Part shown: piece after piece, positions 1 through 8,205 of the stretch | Position numbering within the stretch: the stretch's first letter is position 1 | How the letters are laid out: each line of letters begins with the position of its first letter | Source of the DNA: an uncultured Odoribacter sp. | Lineage (GTDB): Bacteria; Bacteroidota; Bacteroidia; Bacteroidales; Marinifilaceae | Reading direction: 5' to 3' | Length of the DNA stretch: 9,026 bases | Assembly (NCBI GenBank): GCA_900548135.1 | Contig: URJC01000081.1 | Coordinates: forward strand, 1-9,026 | Notes under the pieces: model-generated | The model's input: the letters and a program-made list of their open reading frames with translations, nothing else | What the model was told of the DNA's origin: nothing | Databases searched by the model: none | Position numbers and translations under genes: made by a program

Positions 1-857
1 TAGTCACTAACTTCTTTATACAAACCAGGAGAAATCTCCTGGTTACTCAATTTTGCAGCAGCATAAAAAGCCTCCTGCAATTCCTCCAGACGTTCGGAAA
101 TTTTGAAATCAAACAAATTCAAATCTCTGTACAACAGCAAGACATAACGTACCACTTCAATATCAATATATGCATCGGATAAAACCAGTTCTTGCAATAT
201 CGGTTCCACCACGTCTTTCTGTCCCCCAAAAAAATGTTTTTTTATCTTATCTGCCTCTTCCTGCGTACAATTAACCGGAAACATATTCCGGCCATTGTAG
301 TTTGGATAATAATAGATACTCTGTAACATATCCGCCTTGATTCGGATTTCTTCCAGTTGCCGGAATTCAGGGGTACATTTCAATGCCATCAGTTCAGTCC
401 TCCGTTTTGTCATTATGCTGTCAATAGCCTGCATGGTTTTGCCAAAATCAGGAAAACTATATTTTCCGGAACTTAGGTATGAGCCACCTTTCGGATAAAA
501 CCGGGTACTCAGATAACGGTTCACTTCCGCCCCTTTCCCTTCAAAAGTACTCAATTCAGGGACTTCTTTGATGTTCATTTTCATGTCATCACCCGGTGTC
601 AGATAAAGCGGATTACGTGAAATACTATAATAACCGGGTTTTTCCACCGGAAATTCAATATCAAATGAACCATCAGGATTTACCGGAATCACAACATTTC
701 CTTTATCGGAAATAAAAGCCGTCGCCCCGTCATATTTCAAAATCACTTCCTGCAGTTTCAAATCTTTCAAAGACCCGTACAAACGCACCGTTTGGGGTTG
801 TGCCATCACTGACATTATTCCCAGTAACATTGTAATGACATTCAAAATATTTTTCAT
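1..857 (-). CDS. Secreted protein resembling the N-terminal region of TlpA/thioredoxin-family proteins (partial, 3' end missing)
   Basis: The frame starts at ATG 857-855 and stays open for 285 codons to the left edge, so the C-terminus is missing. Residues 1-19 form a Sec signal peptide (short basic start, hydrophobic ITMLLGIMSVMA, predicted cut before Gln20) with no lipobox cysteine, which suggests a periplasmic product. Residues 22-100 look like the beta-rich DUF4369-like domain that precedes thioredoxin folds in Bacteroidota: LYGSLKDLK, then DGSFDIEFPVEKPGYYSI, then LTPGDDMKMNI. FEGKGAEVNRYL (105-116) follows, a motif seen in the same proteins. Residues 135-285 are mostly helical. The thioredoxin domain with its CXXC would lie beyond the edge, so redox activity is inferred and not seen. 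The start lies 14 bp after the PKD-like gene, so it is very likely the next gene of the operon. Family assignment is moderate; the reading frame is secure. Confidence 0.8.
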   Translation of the reverse strand, partial: MKNILNVITMLLGIMSVMAQPQTVRLYGSLKDLKLQEVILKYDGATAFISDKGNVVIPVNPDGSFDIEFPVEKPGYYSISRNPLYLTPGDDMKMNIKEVPELSTFEGKGAEVNRYLSTRFYPKGGSYLSSGKYSFPDFGKTMQAIDSIMTKRRTELMALKCTPEFRQLEEIRIKADMLQSIYYYPNYNGRNMFPVNCTQEEADKIKKHFFGGQKDVVEPILQELVLSDAYIDIEVVRYVLLLYRDLNLFDFKISERLEELQEAFYAAAKLSNQEISPGLYKEVSD

Positions 858-871
858 ATATATTTATTAAT

Positions 872-2509
872 TTATAAAAATACGACATCTTTAATATTTC
901 CGAATTGCCCTTTATATTCCTGAATATGCTCAGGCTTACCGGCAATCGTTAAATCTAATACGACAAAATCGGAAGTGCCGTCCGATTTTTTAAAGACGAT
1001 TCCCAGTTGTCTGTTTACATCGTATATATATTCAGGATATTCTCCGTTAGATACATCTTTGCGTGCAAATTTCATTGCAGATGCCACTCCACCGTTATGC
1101 GAGTAAATTACGGTTGCCGCACCTCCTGCCTGAATAAAATCCAAACGGTATACTTTATTACCGGATGCATAAAACAATACGCCGTTGTAGACAATACTGG
1201 AGGCAAAACAAGTGTTTTCATCGATTCCGGCAGGTGTTTCAATTTCATAGTAACCGGAAAGAGCTTTATCTCTTGAACTCCATAAACCCCATGTGCCAAA
1301 TTCATATACATACGATTTATTTCCCGTTCCTTTGGCAAAAGCGTAACATTTCAATGCCCGCCCTGAAGTCGGATCGTATTTATATCCTGTACCGATATAA
1401 AGAACTTCCTGATTCTCCGGAATATGATTGGGGTCTATAACACCGTATTGAACATTATCCGCACGTATAGGAATCGGACTTAATTTTTGGGTATTCTCTT
1501 TTTCTTCGGGAAATACGTCCGGTGATGTGCTGCCGTTGTTGTTATTCCCGGCAGCATAGTAATATAAAAATCGCCGTCCGACCTTGTCATAGAATACCGG
1601 AGCAACATCACATTTACTGCCACAAGAAATATACATATCACCGCTTACCTCATCCGCAACCGGAATTTTGTATAATTTAAGACCATATCCTTGATAAAGG
1701 ATACCATTACTCAAACAAATAGTGTAAAACTGTTCCCCTTCCAATAAGGAAACATTTTGATAATCAAAGACGCTCCGATACTTCGGGGCAACCATGTTTT
1801 CCAAAGTGTTCCACTGATGGAAATTATCCAGATAATTATAAACACCGGATTCTTCGGGGTCGTCCGTCACAAGCATAAACACATTGTACCCCCAGGAAGG
1901 ATAGCCGACAGGTTCGATGCTCCCCAAATAACTTGCAGAAGCATAGTCATGACAAGCCAACAACTGCGGTTTCCCTTTTAATTTTTTCCCTGTGGCAGGG
2001 TAATATACGTCCGGTGATACCTGAATATGTTCTCCAAGCCGTTCCACGGCCCCTAAACGGGTTTCCCCGTCCTGTTCATGCAATACCATCCAGGCACCTT
2101 GATAAGGTTTGGTAATCTGTACCCGGGTTTGATAGGGATGCAGAATTTCATTTTCCTCGTCATAAATATTTAAACGCAGGTAATAATTATAATCCACTTT
2201 TTCGGCATCCGGATCTATCTTGATAGCCACAGTATCCGCATAACTGAGAGTATCTCCCCGGGGAATTGTTGCATAACTCGATTTTGAACATAGCCACATA
2301 AAGTGCAAATGTTCATACTTTTCCCGCAGACTTTGTGAAATCACCGGACGAATCACCAACGTTGTATCCGTTAATCGCAAACCATAAGATTCTGGTAACT
2401 CTACGCTGATTTCATTTATTTCTGAATAATCGTAATTACCTTTATCGTCATAACAGGCTGCCGCTAAAAACAGCATCCCGATTATATAAATCAGATTTTT
2501 CATAACCAT
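872..2509 (-). CDS. PKD-like family surface lipoprotein
   Basis: This is a 545-residue lipoprotein. The signal peptide ends in lipobox LAAAC with Cys19, followed by YDDKGNYDYSEINEI, the recognisable mature N-terminus of the Bacteroidota PKD-like lipoprotein family. The acidic pair just after the cysteine resembles the lipoprotein surface-export signals of this phylum. Residues of about 35-135 are beta-rich and would form the PKD-like domain. From about residue 138 (GAWMVLHEQDGETRLG) a second, larger repetitive beta region begins, plausibly propeller-like. There is an Asn-rich spot (GNNNNGS) in the middle. Members of this family sit next to SusC/SusD/DUF4843 genes and have no assigned biochemical activity; a role in ligand binding at the cell surface is inferred. 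Two in-frame ATGs, at 2509 and 2503, are both possible starts; the second gives MKNLIYIIG and leaves 16 rather than 10 bp after the upstream gene. There is no catalytic motif. Confidence 0.88.
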   Translation of the reverse strand: MVMKNLIYIIGMLFLAAACYDDKGNYDYSEINEISVELPESYGLRLTDTTLVIRPVISQSLREKYEHLHFMWLCSKSSYATIPRGDTLSYADTVAIKIDPDAEKVDYNYYLRLNIYDEENEILHPYQTRVQITKPYQGAWMVLHEQDGETRLGAVERLGEHIQVSPDVYYPATGKKLKGKPQLLACHDYASASYLGSIEPVGYPSWGYNVFMLVTDDPEESGVYNYLDNFHQWNTLENMVAPKYRSVFDYQNVSLLEGEQFYTICLSNGILYQGYGLKLYKIPVADEVSGDMYISCGSKCDVAPVFYDKVGRRFLYYYAAGNNNNGSTSPDVFPEEKENTQKLSPIPIRADNVQYGVIDPNHIPENQEVLYIGTGYKYDPTSGRALKCYAFAKGTGNKSYVYEFGTWGLWSSRDKALSGYYEIETPAGIDENTCFASSIVYNGVLFYASGNKVYRLDFIQAGGAATVIYSHNGGVASAMKFARKDVSNGEYPEYIYDVNRQLGIVFKKSDGTSDFVVLDLTIAGKPEHIQEYKGQFGNIKDVVFL

Positions 2510-2519
2510 GTTGATTTTA

Positions 2520-3263
2520 TCAATTTACATCAAAAGATATCCATACCTGTTCCGGTAATTTCGTTTCATCATACAACGGCGGATTTTCAGGATTTGCCTT
2601 GTACTCTTCCAACGCCTTCACCAATGTCCCCTTTTGTTCTGGACTTACCCAAAACCACATATTCCAATCTGCAGATGTAAAACCCAATACCAATGTAATG
2701 AAACGTACTTTTGCGGCACTCCAACTACCCAAGTCATATATTTGAACAAAATCCCACCACATTTTAGACACATCTATGATCGTCTGATCGAATATATCCG
2801 AACACTTTAGCGTGTAATACTGCTGTTCATCCACCCCAGCCAAAAAATCAGAGTTCGTATAATCAAATGTCAATTGGCCCTCGAACACCGTATCTTGCAA
2901 AGCAGGTCTATTTACCAACAATTTCAATTCACATTCATATTCTCCTGCAGGCAACACATATTCTCCCATTCTCTCCACCTCTATACCACATCCTTCGGGA
3001 ATCACCTTAAAGGTAATCCTTCGGTCTTTATCCGAAATATTTCCCTGAGCTCTGACTACCACCTGCAAAGTATCCTGGGCAGCCATCGTCATTCCAAAAT
3101 TCCCTTCCCACACCATATCTTCCGGATCGACAGATACTTGTCCCCAATCGTCCTTTACGATGAAATTGATGCGATCCATCAAATCGTATTCCTTCATCTT
3201 ATATTCTGAACATCCCACCCCTAGCAGAATACTCAAAATCAAACTCATATATACTCTTTTCAT
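2520..3263 (-). CDS. DUF4843 domain-containing lipoprotein
   Basis: The product from ATG 3263-3261 is 247 residues. The open frame extends upstream to 3320, but those starts would overlap the susD-like gene by up to 44 bp. The 3263 start gives a proper signal peptide (MKRVYMSLILSILLGVGC), is preceded by AAGGATT, and leaves 13 bp after the previous stop. Cys18 is the lipidation site, although Gly at -3 is a slightly unusual lipobox. The mature start CSEYKMKEYD followed by MDRINFIVKD matches the pattern of DUF4843 proteins, as do the beta-rich first half, the WWDFVQIYDLGSWSAAKVRFI segment split here as WWDFVQIYDLG (169-179) and WSAAKVRFI (181-189), and the length. The family has no established function; it lies between SusD-like and PKD-like genes in uptake loci, so an accessory surface binding role is inferred. 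It is translated immediately upstream of the PKD-like gene with a 10-bp gap. Confidence 0.87.
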   Translation of the reverse strand: MKRVYMSLILSILLGVGCSEYKMKEYDLMDRINFIVKDDWGQVSVDPEDMVWEGNFGMTMAAQDTLQVVVRAQGNISDKDRRITFKVIPEGCGIEVERMGEYVLPAGEYECELKLLVNRPALQDTVFEGQLTFDYTNSDFLAGVDEQQYYTLKCSDIFDQTIIDVSKMWWDFVQIYDLGSWSAAKVRFITLVLGFTSADWNMWFWVSPEQKGTLVKALEEYKANPENPPLYDETKLPEQVWISFDVN

Positions 3264-3276
3264 AATCCTTGCATTT

Positions 3277-4704
3277 TTAATTTTCATCCTGTAGAACATC
3301 CCCAAATAACACCTCGTCATCCGGGATACTAAACCTATAATTATTCTCGCTCATCGGACTAACCGGGCAATGAAGGAATGTATTCTTAAACAATCGTTTG
3401 TAATAATAAAACAACTGCCCCTCAGCGTAAAACTCTTTCCGATATTCCCTCGTGATAATCTCTTCTTTTCCATCTGCTGTATAGCTGACAGCATCCACTC
3501 CTCTGGCCGAACGTACCATGCTTAAATAATTTGCCGATACATCCAAATCCTCCTCACACTCAGCAAGAATATAGTACATCTCCGACAACCGGATTAATGG
3601 AATCGTATTTTGTATGGAAACCCATGCTCCACTCTGGTCATACTTCAAAGAATATTTTCCGTAAGCATCAGAAGCAAAAGCTGTTCCCTCTCGATAACGA
3701 ATGTCATTCGCCCCATCTTCAGCCACAGAGAAATGATCACTCAAGAAGGCTGGATCAGAAACATAAAACCCTCCTCTTGTGCCGAAATCACTCTTTATCT
3801 GTTCGTCTAATTTATCGACATAAATAGAAAACAGGATTTCCGTCGAATAAATCCGGTCGATAGAATTGTCCGAAACCAGTTGAAAATACCCGCTGTTTAC
3901 TACTTCCCCGGCATATCTTGCAGCTTCTGTTTTGTTCTCTGCATATAGATATACCCTGGCTAACAATCCTTTTACAGCATATAAATTCATCCGTTTATGC
4001 CGATAGGTAAAAAATACATCCCCCATTTCCATTTCATCATTCATTGTCAACGGAAATTTAAAGTTCAGCGGATCTTTTCCCGTCAATATTTGTTCGGCTA
4101 TTTTCAGATCCCGGATAATACTGTCCACGACGGCCGTTGCCGGCAAAAGAGCCTTGGTTTCACGGTCAAAAGATGTCCGGTATACGATAGAATAAGCATT
4201 TTTATTCTCCTTGTAGACAGGGCCGAACATTCTCAACAAATCGAAATGCAGAAATGCACGCAATGCCAATGCTTCCCCTTTCACGAGTTCATAATATCCG
4301 TCCGTTAAGAATACATGCTTATTGCGGTCTGTCCAATACAACAAATTGTTTATATTCGCTATTACATTATACATATTTTTCCAGACAGAATTAGTCATTC
4401 CCTCAGTCGTTACCGATGGAAATTGGTAATACCCTTTTTCCTGATAGGGATAATTACCGGAAGTGCTTTTCTGTTGATAACATTGCCCCAAAATATCTAT
4501 AAAACCGTAGGATAAATTCCGTCCATACAATGTTCCCGAAGCCATCTGAAGGTATACCCCTGCCAACGCTTCTTTAAAACCGGTTTCCCGGCTGAACATA
4601 TCCTCTTCTTCCATAATACTCTTCGGCTCCACGGTCAGCCAACCCGAACAAGACGCCACACCCAACATGACGCCCAACATCCATATCATGATTCTATTTT
4701 TCAT
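3277..4704 (-). CDS. RagB/SusD-family nutrient-uptake outer-membrane lipoprotein
   Basis: This 475-residue protein is the extracellular lid and ligand-capturing partner of the SusC-like receptor encoded 26 bp upstream. The signal peptide ends GVASC with lipidated Cys19, followed by SGWLTVEPKS, the typical SusD mature start (usually C.xFLDVxP). Other family marks are FKEALAGVY (43-51), WKNMYNVIANINNLL (108-122), the strong signature EALALRAFLHFDLLRMFGPV (144-163), the TPR-like helix pair YAVKGLLARVYLYAENKTEAA (242-262, split motif YAVKGLLARVY and AARYAGEVV), and near the C-terminus IRLSEMYYILAEC with EYRKEFYAEGQLFYYYKR. The length is at the short end for the family, which often exceeds 500 residues. 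Ligand specificity cannot be read from the sequence. The start ATG has AAGATTAAG just upstream. No frameshift or missing block is evident. Confidence 0.95.
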   Translation of the reverse strand: MKNRIMIWMLGVMLGVASCSGWLTVEPKSIMEEEDMFSRETGFKEALAGVYLQMASGTLYGRNLSYGFIDILGQCYQQKSTSGNYPYQEKGYYQFPSVTTEGMTNSVWKNMYNVIANINNLLYWTDRNKHVFLTDGYYELVKGEALALRAFLHFDLLRMFGPVYKENKNAYSIVYRTSFDRETKALLPATAVVDSIIRDLKIAEQILTGKDPLNFKFPLTMNDEMEMGDVFFTYRHKRMNLYAVKGLLARVYLYAENKTEAARYAGEVVNSGYFQLVSDNSIDRIYSTEILFSIYVDKLDEQIKSDFGTRGGFYVSDPAFLSDHFSVAEDGANDIRYREGTAFASDAYGKYSLKYDQSGAWVSIQNTIPLIRLSEMYYILAECEEDLDVSANYLSMVRSARGVDAVSYTADGKEEIITREYRKEFYAEGQLFYYYKRLFKNTFLHCPVSPMSENNYRFSIPDDEVLFGDVLQDEN

Positions 4705-4730
4705 ATCTTAATCTTTAATACTGAAGTACA

Positions 4731-7700
4731 TTAGAACACCACATTCAATGACAGAGATACTGATCGTGAAAACGGATAATCAATACCTCTCTCCATTTTT
4801 ACTGTTGAAAGCCTTAAAACATCTTCCACGTACATACCAACCGTCAACGCTCCGATCCCTGCCTTTGCCAATCCTCTTTGGCGTTGGGCATCCATACGAT
4901 AAGACAAATTAATCGTTTTTAATGTAAACTCGTTTTCATCCATGATAAAGCGGGAACTTGCTTTTGTATTTTCCCGTTGCGCATCGCCATCCAATTTTTT
5001 AAAAAAGGCTTTGTCGCCCACTTCTTTCCAACGATCGGTCAGCACCCGACGATCCACATTCATTCGTAAATTGGCATTCTCCACTTTATCGAGAAGTGTG
5101 TAATTGTACATCTGTCCACCCCATTTATAGGTACCGGCAAGGGTAAAACCGAATCCTTTATATTGGAAATTCACCGAGTAGGTTCCCGCAAACTTCGGTT
5201 CTGTATCTCCCATCGGAACCTGGTCGGCGGCATTCCACACACTTGTCAATGCCCCGTTTCGTTTTAAGAATACTTCCTCTCCCGAAATCGGATCTATGCC
5301 CATAGAAGGCACCGCCCAGATAATTGTTTGCGAATAACCGCTTTCGTATCGGGGTAAAGGACGGGTATCCGTCTTTGCAATTTGTTGCTCGTTCTGATAT
5401 TTCAGCGCATTGGAAATCTTTTCGATGGTAGACTTATTCCTGGCTCCGGTCACCACAATGTTCATATATGCCTGTTTGGAGGGGTTGCTATAAGGCATTA
5501 CACGCAATGTTGCTTCCACGCCTTTATTGGAAATCGTACCTAAATTATCTTTCACATTGCTGAAACCGACAGAAGGTGCCAATGCATAATCCAACAAGGT
5601 ATTTTCCGTGTGTTTATGATAATATTCCACTTTTGCGCTGATCAGATTTTTCAATATGGAGAAATCCAACGATACATTATAATCTTTTGTTTTCTGCCAT
5701 TTCAAATCAGGATTACCCATGCTGTATAATTTGGCTCCCACTACATCAAAACTCTTGTATGCTTTCATCATACCCTCGTAGGTATATGCCTGCAATGCCT
5801 GATAAGGTGAAAAATCCTGCGAACCCGTTACTCCGTAAGAACCTCTCAATATCAATTCATCAAAAATGCCCAAGCACTTAACGAATTCTTCCTTTTCCGC
5901 ATTCCAACGCAAGCCGGCAGACCAGAAAGGAGCCATGCGATTGTTTTTCCCAAATTGCGATGACGCGTCTAAACGCATACTGTAATCTACCGCATAACGT
6001 TGTTTATAGGAATAGTTCAGTGTCATGACGAATCCTAATGCCCTGGAAATTCCTTCATTTCCTGTAATGTTACTGAAACTTGTCCCCAAAAAAACCTCAT
6101 CTAACCGATCATTCGGAAATCCTTTCATACTTAAAATTTCCATATTGGATGAATTTTCGGTTATGCTGTATTGTGCAAATGCTGAAAGCAAATGCTCGCC
6201 ACCGAAAGCTTTGTTATAAGAACCCGTCAGACTCACCCGGTAATCCAGACCCTCTGATTTCGTTTTGTCGAAACTTCCTTTGTAAGAAGGATCAGTGATA
6301 CCCTCGAAATCCGTATGTTGTGCGGATTTAAAAACCTCCACTTTTCCGTCGCTGCGGCTTAAGGTAAAATCAAGACGCAAACGCAACGCCTCTATCGGAG
6401 TATATTCCAGACGTAATGCTTCCCGCACTATAAAATTCTGTGTTTCATCCTTATAACCGAACATGGTGTTCCATAATGGATTAGTCGTCGGCGTTCCATA
6501 CCATCCCAATAACAAATCATTCTGATCTAATATTTTCACGATATTTCCATTATCGTCATACGGACGATAATATGGGTTCAAGTACGTATACTCCTTAAAA
6601 CTTCCATAAGAAGAACTTCGTTTACCTTCGGAATAATCAATAGACAACTGATTAGAAATCAAAAACTTTTTAAAACGGTATAACAAATCTACTTTTCCCG
6701 TCTTTGTATTCAAATCCGTTTCTTTCATAATACCCGGGGCAAAATTGGCACCTAAATATACTTTATAACGCAATGCCCTGTCCCCTCCTTCAAACTGTAT
6801 CCCATGCCGATGGCTGAATCCTGTCCGCAAAGGCTTTGACAACCAATAGGTATTTACGCCTCTCAAAATTTCTTCTTTCAAATGTGCATGGTATTTCATC
6901 CGGTCGATGTCATTTTGCAGCGAGAAATATCCTGCCAATTCTTCTACTTGTAATTTTTCCTTCGCATCGGTCAGGTCGTATACGCTTAAATCCGGCATTT
7001 CCAATTTGTAATTTCCGTTATATGTAAAACGCAGCTTTCCCGCTTCCGGTGATTTTGTTTCTACAACAACCACTCCGTTGGCGGCCTCCGAACCGTAAAT
7101 CACAGTTGCCGCCGCATCTTTCAATAACGTGATGCTCTCCACTTGTCCCGGGTCCAAATCCATAATTGTCGTAGCAGAAACTCCAATCACTCCATCCAAT
7201 ACAAATAACGGCTGATTCGGTCTTGAATTGACATCTCCGCGCATCGTCACTACATCTGTGGCCTCATAATTCCCCATACTTGCTTGGCCCCGCATCTGGA
7301 AATCCGGAATCACATTCGGATTGGAACCAGCCAGGTTACTCACATTCATTTTAAAACCTGGATCTGCCATCTCCAATGCTTTCAATACATTTCCGGATGT
7401 CATACGCCGGATATCCTCTGAATTCAGTGTTGTAGCCGACCCCGTAAACCCTTCTTCTTTTCGTTCGAAAATGCCCGTTACCACAACTTCTTCCATTTCA
7501 TTAACGTCCTCGTGCATGATGATGTTTAATTCCTTTTGGCCTGTATATTTCGCTTCTTGCGAAAGCATACCGACGAAAGAAAATACCAGTGTCGGATCAG
7601 TTCCGGCAGGTAAAGTCAATTTGTAATGACCGTCGTCATTCGAAACGACACCGATATTGGTTCCTTTGATACGTACCGTCACGCCGGGTAGGGGACTACC

Positions 7701-8123
7701 TTTGCTATCCGTCACTTTCCCTGTGATCTCCGTTTTTTCCTGTGGAGCAGCAGCATCTGCTTTCTTGACCACAACATGATTACTGTTCAATACATAAGTC
7801 AGACCCAGGGGATTCAATAATTCAGCCAGCACTTTGCGGATGTCTTCCTGCCGGGCTTCGACATCCACTTTCCCTTTTGAGTCGACGAGCAGGGTATTGT
7901 ACAAAAATTTCAGTCCGGTCTGGGCCTCTATCCGGTTGAAAACTTCTTCCAGGGAGGTTTGTTTCAGATGTAGGTCCAGTATATACTGTTGGGAATACAC
8001 TTTCCCCTCGACACCGCACACGAGTGTCAGCATAAAGAATAGCACACATTTCATCATTCTGCTTACTTGTTGCAAGCCACCGGAATCTTTCCAATCCGGC
8101 AACAACCGATTGTTTTTTTTCAT
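4731..8123 (-). CDS. SusC/RagA-family TonB-dependent outer-membrane receptor with STN signalling domain
   Basis: This 1130-residue receptor transports a ligand across the outer membrane using TonB energy. Domain order: a long N-terminal signal (1-45; basic and polar extension, then hydrophobic CVLFFMLTLVCG, cut near VYSQ); STN domain (about 47-121) starting YILDLHLKQTSLEEVF; carboxypeptidase-regulatory-like domain (about 131-205) with ITGKVTDSKGSPLPGVTVRI and SNDDGHYKLTLPAG; TonB-box-like MEEVVVTG (210-217); plug (about 220-358) with PLFVLDGV (305-312) and IYGSEAANGVVVVETK (342-357); then a 22-strand-type barrel to the terminal SLSLNVVF, ending in Phe as expected for assembly by the BAM machinery. 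The STN domain indicates transducer activity toward the FecR protein encoded just upstream. An internal start at Met23 or Met24 would also give a signal peptide, but the extended start is common in this family. The first codons after ATG include a run of eight A residues. The substrate is unknown. Confidence 0.96.
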   Translation of the reverse strand: MKKNNRLLPDWKDSGGLQQVSRMMKCVLFFMLTLVCGVEGKVYSQQYILDLHLKQTSLEEVFNRIEAQTGLKFLYNTLLVDSKGKVDVEARQEDIRKVLAELLNPLGLTYVLNSNHVVVKKADAAAPQEKTEITGKVTDSKGSPLPGVTVRIKGTNIGVVSNDDGHYKLTLPAGTDPTLVFSFVGMLSQEAKYTGQKELNIIMHEDVNEMEEVVVTGIFERKEEGFTGSATTLNSEDIRRMTSGNVLKALEMADPGFKMNVSNLAGSNPNVIPDFQMRGQASMGNYEATDVVTMRGDVNSRPNQPLFVLDGVIGVSATTIMDLDPGQVESITLLKDAAATVIYGSEAANGVVVVETKSPEAGKLRFTYNGNYKLEMPDLSVYDLTDAKEKLQVEELAGYFSLQNDIDRMKYHAHLKEEILRGVNTYWLSKPLRTGFSHRHGIQFEGGDRALRYKVYLGANFAPGIMKETDLNTKTGKVDLLYRFKKFLISNQLSIDYSEGKRSSSYGSFKEYTYLNPYYRPYDDNGNIVKILDQNDLLLGWYGTPTTNPLWNTMFGYKDETQNFIVREALRLEYTPIEALRLRLDFTLSRSDGKVEVFKSAQHTDFEGITDPSYKGSFDKTKSEGLDYRVSLTGSYNKAFGGEHLLSAFAQYSITENSSNMEILSMKGFPNDRLDEVFLGTSFSNITGNEGISRALGFVMTLNYSYKQRYAVDYSMRLDASSQFGKNNRMAPFWSAGLRWNAEKEEFVKCLGIFDELILRGSYGVTGSQDFSPYQALQAYTYEGMMKAYKSFDVVGAKLYSMGNPDLKWQKTKDYNVSLDFSILKNLISAKVEYYHKHTENTLLDYALAPSVGFSNVKDNLGTISNKGVEATLRVMPYSNPSKQAYMNIVVTGARNKSTIEKISNALKYQNEQQIAKTDTRPLPRYESGYSQTIIWAVPSMGIDPISGEEVFLKRNGALTSVWNAADQVPMGDTEPKFAGTYSVNFQYKGFGFTLAGTYKWGGQMYNYTLLDKVENANLRMNVDRRVLTDRWKEVGDKAFFKKLDGDAQRENTKASSRFIMDENEFTLKTINLSYRMDAQRQRGLAKAGIGALTVGMYVEDVLRLSTVKMERGIDYPFSRSVSLSLNVVF
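7958..7991 (+). promoter_or_regulatory. Alternative candidate promoter for the antisense RNA
   Basis: TTTG at 7958-7961 is followed after 22 bases by TACTGTTG at 7984-7991, one mismatch from the Bacteroides TAnnTTTG -7 box. The spacing is about one base longer than the usual 19-21. It lies inside the receptor coding region (STN domain), antisense to it. If used, the RNA would run about 210 nt to the terminator at 8207 and cover the receptor start codon. Confidence 0.2.
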
Positions 8124-8130
8124 AAATTTG
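8123..8130 (+). promoter_or_regulatory. Candidate -7 promoter element for the antisense RNA
   Basis: TAAATTTG exactly matches the Bacteroides housekeeping -7 consensus TAnnTTTG on the plus strand, just upstream of the plus-strand terminator. No TTTG box is found at the expected -33 spacing, and an AT-rich gap will produce such matches by chance, so this is a weak call. Confidence 0.2.
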
Positions 8131-8205
8131 TTGTGTTAAAACGATTTGTTAATTGTTGATACAAGTTTGCAACCGGTTCTTGTGCAAGAAGAATCGGTTG
8201 CTTTT
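8124..8205 (-). promoter_or_regulatory. fecR-susC intergenic region and receptor mRNA leader
   Basis: This 82-bp gap is by far the largest in the window; the other gaps are 10-26 bp. Read on the minus strand it holds the stem-loop just after the fecR stop, then an AT-rich stretch with AACAAAT repeated twice 18 bp apart (plus-strand ATTTGTT at 8126 and 8144). No minus-strand TAnnTTTG box is present, which fits transcription either through from fecR or from an ECF-sigma promoter that has no simple consensus. It most likely holds the operon promoter and the mRNA target of the proposed antisense RNA. Confidence 0.45.

Noticed and set aside
730..945. A 71-codon minus-strand frame spanning the end of the PKD-like gene and the start of the last gene
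   Set aside because: It overlaps two better-supported genes in a different frame and has no signal or domain; the frame from 857 has a signal peptide and family motifs.
3264..3320. Upstream starts for the DUF4843 gene that overlap the susD-like gene
   Set aside because: The extra residues would bury the signal peptide behind a polar stretch; the start at 3263 gives a normal lipoprotein signal and a normal gap.
8080..8120. Small inverted repeats (CCGGA/TCCGG, and AACAA-CCGA-TTGTT) followed by T8 on the plus strand, looking like a second terminator
   Set aside because: The stems are only 5 bp, and the T8 is explained by the Lys/Asn codons at the start of the receptor gene; the 13-bp hairpin at 8169 is far stronger.
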